A stretch of DNA of 64,000 bases, taken from Qingrenia yutianensis. GTDB taxonomy: Bacteria > Bacillota > Clostridia > UMGS1810. Location of the stretch: assembly GCF_014385105.1 (NCBI RefSeq), contig NZ_JACRTE010000004.1, positions 1-64,000 of the forward strand, in the 5' to 3' direction. Shown here piece by piece: positions 58,464 through 64,000 of the stretch (the first letter of the stretch is position 1; each line of letters begins with the position of its first letter). The position numbers were made by a program, and so were the translations under genes. The notes under the pieces are model-generated. The model was not told where the DNA came from. It searched no databases and worked only from the letters and a program-made list of their open reading frames with translations.

Positions 58464-59849
58464 ATGAAAAAAATATTCAGAATGACCTGTATAGCCCTCG
58501 GCGCGGTGATTATGCTTTCGGGCTGCGGAACCAAGACGAACGACAAAACTGCGGACGGCAAGGTTAAACTTTCTGTCGGCGGCTGGCCCACAAAAGAGGG
58601 TCCGGCTCTCGATTCTATGAACAACGCTTTAAAACGCTTTAACGAAAAATACGGAAACGAAATTGAAATCACTCCCGACAACTGGACGTTTACTGTGGAA
58701 ACTTTTCTCCCCAAGGCGGCGTCGGGTCAGCTCCCCAACGTTTACGGCATATATTTCACCGAGCTTAACAGAATTGTTGACGCAGGCTATGCGGCGGACG
58801 TTACAAAACAGATGAAAGAATACGGCTATGCCGACAAGGTTAATCCGCTTATTGAGGATATGGTTAAACGCGACGGCAAGTTTTACGTTATCCCTGCCGA
58901 AACATACGCTATGGGACTTTTGGCAAATATGAATCTTCTTCGTCAGGCAGGATATGTTGACGGCGACGACAACCCGATTTTCCCGAAAACTTACGACGAG
59001 CTTACCGAATTTGCGAAAACAATCGCACAGAAAACCGGCAAGGCAGGCTTTATTATGCCGACAACGGGCAACAACGGCGGATGGCATTTCACCATCATTG
59101 CGTGGGCGAACGGCGTAAACTTTATGGAAAAGAAAGACGGCAAATGGACTGCAACATTTAACACTCCCGAATGTGTTGAAGTTTTGCAGTGGATTAAAGA
59201 TATGAAATGGAAATACAACGCGTTAAGCTCAAACGCACTTGTTGATATGGCAGAGGCGCAGAAACTTTACGCAACCGACCAGGGCGCGTTTTATCTTGCA
59301 AGCAAGCCGTCCGACACGCTTATTTCCAACTACGGTATGAACAAAGACGACATTGCAATCGGTGCAATTCCTGCCGGCAAGAAGGCGCACGTTACGCTTA
59401 TGGGCGGTTCGGCAAAGGCGCTTTCGGCAAACTCCACCGAGGCACAGAAAGACGCGGCATTCAAATGGTTTGAATATGTAAGCACCACGCCGTTCCTTAC
59501 CGACGCGGCGAAAAAGTCGATGGAGGAGAGCATACAGTCCAAGCTTAAAGAAAACTACATAGTAGGTCAGAAACTTTTCTCCCCGTGGTCGGACGACGCG
59601 GAAATCAACGTTTTCGGACGCCAGCTCCGCAAAGAAAATATGAACGTTAAAGAAGGACATCTTTCGCAGTACGAAAACTTTGACGGAATTACCGTTAAAC
59701 CCGAAGAGCCTGTTTGCTGTCAGGACCTTTACGGCGTGCTTGACTCTTGTATTCAGGCGGTGCTTACCGACCAGAACGCAGACTGTGCGGCACTTATTGC
59801 AAACGCGGCGAAAGACTTCCAGACCAACTTTCTTGACAGTGCAGAATGA
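58464..59849 (+). CDS. ABC sugar importer, solute-binding lipoprotein (second set)
   Basis: 461 residues; lipobox LSGC with Cys21. Family 1 solute-binding protein features: LKRFNEKYGNEIEITPDNW, LPKAASGQLPNVYGIYF, FYVIPAETYAMGLLANMNLLRQAG and MGGSAKALSANSTEAQKDAAFKWFEY. It is clearly different from the 40660 product, so it probably binds another sugar. A hairpin separates it from the permease genes, as often seen where the receptor is made in excess. Confidence 0.93.
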   Translation: MKKIFRMTCIALGAVIMLSGCGTKTNDKTADGKVKLSVGGWPTKEGPALDSMNNALKRFNEKYGNEIEITPDNWTFTVETFLPKAASGQLPNVYGIYFTELNRIVDAGYAADVTKQMKEYGYADKVNPLIEDMVKRDGKFYVIPAETYAMGLLANMNLLRQAGYVDGDDNPIFPKTYDELTEFAKTIAQKTGKAGFIMPTTGNNGGWHFTIIAWANGVNFMEKKDGKWTATFNTPECVEVLQWIKDMKWKYNALSSNALVDMAEAQKLYATDQGAFYLASKPSDTLISNYGMNKDDIAIGAIPAGKKAHVTLMGGSAKALSANSTEAQKDAAFKWFEYVSTTPFLTDAAKKSMEESIQSKLKENYIVGQKLFSPWSDDAEINVFGRQLRKENMNVKEGHLSQYENFDGITVKPEEPVCCQDLYGVLDSCIQAVLTDQNADCAALIANAAKDFQTNFLDSAE

Positions 59850-59860
59850 TATTTAAGGAA

Positions 59861-59907
59861 TGGGAAAATCAAACCGCAAAAGGGTTTGGCCGACATTCTT
59901 ATTCCCA
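59861..59907 (+). other. Intra-operon hairpin between receptor and permease genes
   Basis: Nested stems: TGGGAA/TTCCCA (59861-59866 with 59902-59907) around CAAACC/GGTTTG (59870-59875 with 59883-59888). No T run follows. It could stabilise the upstream mRNA and lower permease expression relative to the receptor. Confidence 0.5.
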
Positions 59908-59928
59908 ACAACGAAAGGTTGATATAAT

Positions 59929-60849
59929 GTGAAAATCGGCAAAAAAGAAAAAACGGGTGCAATAAAGAAAAACAGACTTTTTGCAGGAAAAGAGGCGGAG
60001 GCGTGGCTCCTTATAGCGCCTCTCCTTTTCCTTGTGGTACTTCTTGTATGGTATCCGCAGATTATGAGTTTTTTCTGGTCAATGTGCGATATGCAGGGCT
60101 ACACCCCGACTGCATTCGTCGGACTTAAAAACTACAAAAACGTGCTTACGAACACGATGTTTGTAAAAATTCTTATAAACACTTTAAAATACGTTTTTTG
60201 GTCGCTTGTAATCGGCTACATATCACCGCTTGTTGTGGCGCTTATGCTCAACGAAACGGTGCATTTTAAATCGGGATTTAAAACGCTTATTTATTTTCCG
60301 CACGTTCTTCCCGGCGTTGCGGTATCCCTTATGTGGTATCTTATGTACTTCCCCGACGAGGGCGGTATGCTCAATATGATTTTGTCGTTCTTCGGTATGG
60401 GACCGCTTGAATGGCTCCAGAACGAGGCGCTCACCATTCCGCTTATCATCATTGCGATAACCTGGAAGGGTATGCCCGGAAGTATGCTTATGTATTACGC
60501 AACTTTGCAGGGCGTAAACCGCGACCTTTACGAGGCGGCAACCATTGACGGCGCAGGTATTTTCAGACGTTTGTGGTCGATAACAATTCCGCAGATTTCG
60601 GGAACTATGCTCCTTATGCTGATAAACCAGATTATAAGCATATTCCAGATAATGGAACAGCCTATGGCTATGACGGGCGGAGGACCGAACAATGCGTCCA
60701 TTTCGCTGGTTTACTGGTCGTACAAACAGGGTTTTGAAAACTTCAGAGTCGGCCCTGCTATGGCAATCGGAAACATTGTTTTTGTTATACTTATTATTAT
60801 GACGATTTTCTATTTCAAGCTTAACAGGAAAATCGAAGCCAACAATTAA
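59929..60849 (+). CDS. ABC sugar importer permease (MalF/UgpA type, second set)
   Basis: 306 residues, GTG start (the overlapping ATG two bases upstream runs into a stop at once), with AAAGG at about 10 bases. Six membrane segments and the EAA loop EAATIDGAGIFRRLWSITIP. A lysine-rich N-terminal tail precedes the first helix. Confidence 0.93.
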   Translation: MKIGKKEKTGAIKKNRLFAGKEAEAWLLIAPLLFLVVLLVWYPQIMSFFWSMCDMQGYTPTAFVGLKNYKNVLTNTMFVKILINTLKYVFWSLVIGYISPLVVALMLNETVHFKSGFKTLIYFPHVLPGVAVSLMWYLMYFPDEGGMLNMILSFFGMGPLEWLQNEALTIPLIIIAITWKGMPGSMLMYYATLQGVNRDLYEAATIDGAGIFRRLWSITIPQISGTMLLMLINQIISIFQIMEQPMAMTGGGPNNASISLVYWSYKQGFENFRVGPAMAIGNIVFVILIIMTIFYFKLNRKIEANN

Positions 60850-60865
60850 GGAGGTCGGTAATATA

Positions 60866-61753
60866 ATGAAAGCATTTGACAACAAAACAACAGGAATTAT
60901 CGGCGCTCTTGAAATTAAGAAAACGCGCTGCAAGGTGCTTTACTGGTGCATTGTGGCAACGCTTATATTTATTTCGCTCATAAGCATTGTTCCGTCGGTA
61001 TGGGTGCTTTTGTCGGGTTTTAAGTCGGTAAAGGAAATTTACCAAATCCCGCCCGATATTTTCCCCAAAGAAATACGTCTTTCAAAACTTGTTGAAGTGT
61101 GGAAACTGTTAAAACTCGGCAACAGCTACATCGTGTCGACGGTTATCTGCATAGGCGAGGTGATATTCGGCGTAATCTTCCCGGCGCTCGGCGGATATGT
61201 TATATCGCGTCTGCGTCCGAGAGGTTCAAAACTTGTTATGAGCCTGCTTTTGTGGACTATGATGATGCCGGCTTCAATAAGAACTGTTCCGCTTTTTATG
61301 GTTTTCAACGATTTGCCCATTATTCACGTCAGCCTTATAGGAACATATTTCCCGTTCTGGCTTGCGGCAGGCGCAAACATTTTTACAACACTTCTTTTTA
61401 AAAACAATTTTGACGCGATTTCAATTTCGCTTATCGAGGCGGCGCGAATTGACGGGTGCAGTGATTTTAAAACGTTTAAAGACATTCTTCTTCCGCTTTC
61501 CGCGCCAATCATAATGGTAACGGTAATAAGAATTGTTGTAAGCTCGTGGAGCAACTTTTTGTGGCCGATGCTCATTATCAAGGACGAAAACTATATGCCC
61601 GTGACGGTTAAATTATACAGAATGAAAACGCAGTATCAGCTTGACCAGTATATGCTCGCGCTTATCTTCGGTATGCTTCCGCCCGTGGTGATGTATATTA
61701 TCTTCCAGAAATACATTCTCGGCGGACAGAATGTCGGCGGTGTCAAAGAATAA
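60866..61753 (+). CDS. ABC sugar importer permease (MalG/UgpE type, second set)
   Basis: 295 residues with six membrane segments and the EAA loop EAARIDGCSDFKTFKDILLP. AAGGAGG before the ATG, 16 bp behind the partner permease. Again no ATPase gene adjoins. Confidence 0.93.
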   Translation: MKAFDNKTTGIIGALEIKKTRCKVLYWCIVATLIFISLISIVPSVWVLLSGFKSVKEIYQIPPDIFPKEIRLSKLVEVWKLLKLGNSYIVSTVICIGEVIFGVIFPALGGYVISRLRPRGSKLVMSLLLWTMMMPASIRTVPLFMVFNDLPIIHVSLIGTYFPFWLAAGANIFTTLLFKNNFDAISISLIEAARIDGCSDFKTFKDILLPLSAPIIMVTVIRIVVSSWSNFLWPMLIIKDENYMPVTVKLYRMKTQYQLDQYMLALIFGMLPPVVMYIIFQKYILGGQNVGGVKE

Positions 61754-61770
61754 TGAAACGGAGGGCAAAA

Positions 61771-64000
61771 ATGCTTATAAAAAGAATTATTTCGATAACT
61801 TCGGCGTTGTGCCTTTTGCTTTCGTGCCCGGTTTTTGCCGAAAATAAAATAGTGTCCGACGTTGCCGAGGCGACCTTCACCGACGGTCTTGCCAAAAGCG
61901 GAGGTATTGCCGAGGCGGTGATGGGTTCGTCAGCCAATATAACGGTCAACGACCGCGGAGGACGGAAAGGCTGGCTTTTGCAGTCGGCGTCAACAACGGG
62001 TTCGGACATAAACATAAATTTGAGTGACAGCTTTGCATACGGCAACACCGACGGCACAAGCTACACCATTGAGGTTGATTATCTCGATGCGGATAAGTCG
62101 GTTTTCAACATTATATACGATTCGCTTGAAAGCGCAGCCAAAGAAACGAAATGCGTGTATCTTTCCACGAGCCAGAAATGGACGACGGCGACTTTTGTCA
62201 TTGACGACGCGGCGTTTATAAACCGCATAAAGGGCGGATACGATTTTACCGTTTCGGTGCGCTCCAAAAGCATAAGATTTTCGTCGGGCAACGTTATAAT
62301 CGGCGGTGTGAGAGTTTATAAGCACAAGGCGAAAAATCCCGTGCGCGTGACAAAGGTTAAAACAAGCGAACTCGGAAACATATTCGGAAACGGTCAGGAG
62401 AAAAAGTTTGACGTTACTTTTGAAAACTATTCCGAGGTGCAGAAAGATTTTGACGTAACGTACAGAGCATACGACGCGTCAAGGGCGGTTATTTGGCAGA
62501 GCGAAGATAAAGTGTCGCTCGGCGCAAAGGAGCAAAAAACGCTTTCGGTTACCGCCGAGGCGGAAAAATACGGTGTTTACGACTTTGATGTGAGCCTTTC
62601 GGGCGACGGATTTTCGTACAGCGACAGTTACCCGTTTTCTTACATAAACAACACTCTCGACGGCTCGAAAAACGATTTGTTCGGTTACAACGTGCATTTT
62701 ACCTGGGACGGCTACGACGCGCGGGAGGGTATTGACGTTATTCAGAAATCCAACGCGGGATTTGTGCGAAACTCGCTCCAGTGGCATGAAATAGACGTTG
62801 CGAGCGCACCCAAGTTTACATACGTTTTCCCGAAAAAATATCAGAACATTATTGACGTGTTAAACGGTTCGGGCATTGGTCTTGAACTTCTTCTGACATA
62901 CGGAAACACAAAATATGAGGGCACGCACACACAGACAATCCCCACAAAAGATGAGGCGATTAAAGGCTTTGCCGGCTACACCGAATTTTTAATTCAGGAG
63001 CTTTTAAAACAGAATGTGTATATCCATTCTTACGAAATATGGAACGAGCCGAACATACCTTCGTTCAACAAAGCCAACGCAACCGCCGAGCAATACGGCA
63101 AATTTGCGCTGGAGGTTGCAAAAGCTATAAGAAAATACGACCAAAAGGGCAGTGTCGGCATTATGAGTATCACCAATATGAAGGCGTCGACAACGTTTGA
63201 CTACTTTGAAACGGTTATGAAAACTCCCGGCATTGCGGACTATGCCGACGCGATAACGGTTCACCCGTATTCGCACGAAGCGCTCCCCGAGGTGAGCAGG
63301 CTTGAAGAAACGCAGAAGTATAAGGATATTTATACAAAATATGCAGACGGCAGAGAGCCGACGGTAAACTATTCCGAGCTTGGCTATTATTCGTTCAGCT
63401 CCAAGGCGCCGACAACGCTTAGACAGGCGACTGTCAACGTTAGAGAATACATTGCCTACAACGCGAAAGGTCTTACCGGTGCATTTGCGTTTTACGATTT
63501 CGCGCGCGACGGCTCGAACGACGCTCACGCGGAGTCGAATTTCGGTCACGTGGAAACGTCAATTCCCGACGCGGCAAAGGTAAACTACGCGGCGAGAGAG
63601 AATTTTATCGTGGACGCAAATATGAACAAAGTTTTGATGAACGCGAAAATTCACAAGATAATCAGCGAGGACAACGGCACATTTGCCTACATCTTCAAAC
63701 GTCCGGCGGATAACGGTCTGGCAATGCCCGTTTGGACTAACAACGGCGAAACAAAGGTATTTTCGTTTAAATCAAGCGCGCCGTCGCTTAAACTCATTGA
63801 CATTTTCGGAAACGAAGAAACAATTTACGGCAAGGACGGCGTTTATTCGCTGATGATAAACGATTTGGTTCAGTATATCGAGGGCGATATTGCGGACGTT
63901 GAAATTTGCGAAAACCCTGTCGGATTTGCGGAAAATTCGTTTTCGGTGTCGGAGGGAAGCTTGCTTTCGGTTGTTCCGAAAAATGTAAAAATAAGCGGAC
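61771..64000 (+). CDS. Secreted clan GH-A glycoside hydrolase, C-terminus beyond window
   Basis: The frame is open from ATG 61771 (GGAGGG upstream) to the window end, 743 codons. Signal peptide (about 1-24, VFAEN), a jelly-roll like domain (about 30-190), an Ig-like domain (about 195-290), then a (beta/alpha)8 domain (about 300-620) with acid/base Glu426 in EIWNEPN and nucleophile Glu536 in VNYSELGYYS, followed by a beta domain. NEP and the spacing fit GH39-like or GH5-like enzymes. It is less like the 48305 and 54454 products than those are to each other. It lies 17 bp behind the permease gene, so it likely releases the ligand of the second importer. Confidence 0.82.
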   Translation, partial: MLIKRIISITSALCLLLSCPVFAENKIVSDVAEATFTDGLAKSGGIAEAVMGSSANITVNDRGGRKGWLLQSASTTGSDININLSDSFAYGNTDGTSYTIEVDYLDADKSVFNIIYDSLESAAKETKCVYLSTSQKWTTATFVIDDAAFINRIKGGYDFTVSVRSKSIRFSSGNVIIGGVRVYKHKAKNPVRVTKVKTSELGNIFGNGQEKKFDVTFENYSEVQKDFDVTYRAYDASRAVIWQSEDKVSLGAKEQKTLSVTAEAEKYGVYDFDVSLSGDGFSYSDSYPFSYINNTLDGSKNDLFGYNVHFTWDGYDAREGIDVIQKSNAGFVRNSLQWHEIDVASAPKFTYVFPKKYQNIIDVLNGSGIGLELLLTYGNTKYEGTHTQTIPTKDEAIKGFAGYTEFLIQELLKQNVYIHSYEIWNEPNIPSFNKANATAEQYGKFALEVAKAIRKYDQKGSVGIMSITNMKASTTFDYFETVMKTPGIADYADAITVHPYSHEALPEVSRLEETQKYKDIYTKYADGREPTVNYSELGYYSFSSKAPTTLRQATVNVREYIAYNAKGLTGAFAFYDFARDGSNDAHAESNFGHVETSIPDAAKVNYAARENFIVDANMNKVLMNAKIHKIISEDNGTFAYIFKRPADNGLAMPVWTNNGETKVFSFKSSAPSLKLIDIFGNEETIYGKDGVYSLMINDLVQYIEGDIADVEICENPVGFAENSFSVSEGSLLSVVPKNVKISG

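Noticed and set aside
1..64000. CRISPR arrays, prophage genes, insertion sequences, T-box leaders
   Set aside because: No regularly spaced direct repeats, no transposase, integrase or phage structural proteins, and no T-box consensus were seen on either strand.

Overview
The window looks like chromosomal DNA of a Gram-positive, low-to-mid GC anaerobe of the class Clostridia. The signs are Rex, a YabE-like G5/3D protein, FtsEX with an M23 hydrolase, S-layer homology (SLH) surface proteins, solute-binding lipoproteins, and frequent GTG/TTG starts with strong AGGAGG ribosome sites. The rich set of secreted glycan-active proteins suggests a plant- or host-glycan degrader such as a gut commensal; that ecological reading is inference, and no species can be named from the sequence.

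Layout. 1-1.4 kb: 3' part of a 5S rRNA, tRNA-Asn, a Vat/CatB-type acetyltransferase and a decayed regulator tail. 1.4-13 kb (minus strand): thrC, then a promoter inside the end of thrC driving a 30-codon aromatic-rich reading frame, a terminator-like hairpin, and a tight aroB-aroA-aroC-pheA-aroE-aroQ-aroK-leuA-cimA-comEA run, which covers shikimate to prephenate/phenylpyruvate plus the first steps of leucine and citramalate-route isoleucine synthesis. 13-17.6 kb (minus): eda, then recA-recX-rimO-pgsA. 17.7-21.4 kb: a GH63/MGH1-like glycosidase diverges from a G5/3D cell-wall protein across about 900 bp of AT-rich, dyad-rich DNA. 21.4-26.6 kb (minus): aconitase-isocitrate dehydrogenase-Rex, and a MATE exporter. 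26.8-31.9 kb (minus): a PucR/CdaR-type regulator, ftsE, ftsX, an M23 hydrolase and a CtpA protease, a division/cell-wall unit. 32.1-33.2 kb: DUF1836 and UPF0340 proteins.

33.2-64 kb (plus strand) is a glycan-acquisition island: a GH106-like glycosidase, a multi-spanning histidine kinase and its NarL/LuxR-type response regulator, a double NodB-like deacetylase, two CUT1 ABC importers without an ATPase gene, two SLH-type surface proteins, two secreted paralogues with an FVWNN...PY C-terminus, and three large clan GH-A enzymes, the last one cut off by the window edge.

The most notable new signal is a palindrome, GGGTGA-N7-TCACCC followed by TTTG, found three times with invariant spacing and each time just upstream of a promoter: before the histidine kinase (36007), before the deacetylase/ABC/SLH operon (38388) and before the secreted-protein/GH operon (51781). 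Two of the promoters are near-identical with poor -35 boxes, and the operator-to--10 distance is 35, 35 and 25 bp, a difference of about one helical turn. This suggests a self-contained, autoregulated two-component regulon controlling surface glycan breakdown, with the adjacent response regulator as the likely binder. A second candidate system is the leader-peptide/attenuator-like arrangement in front of aroB.
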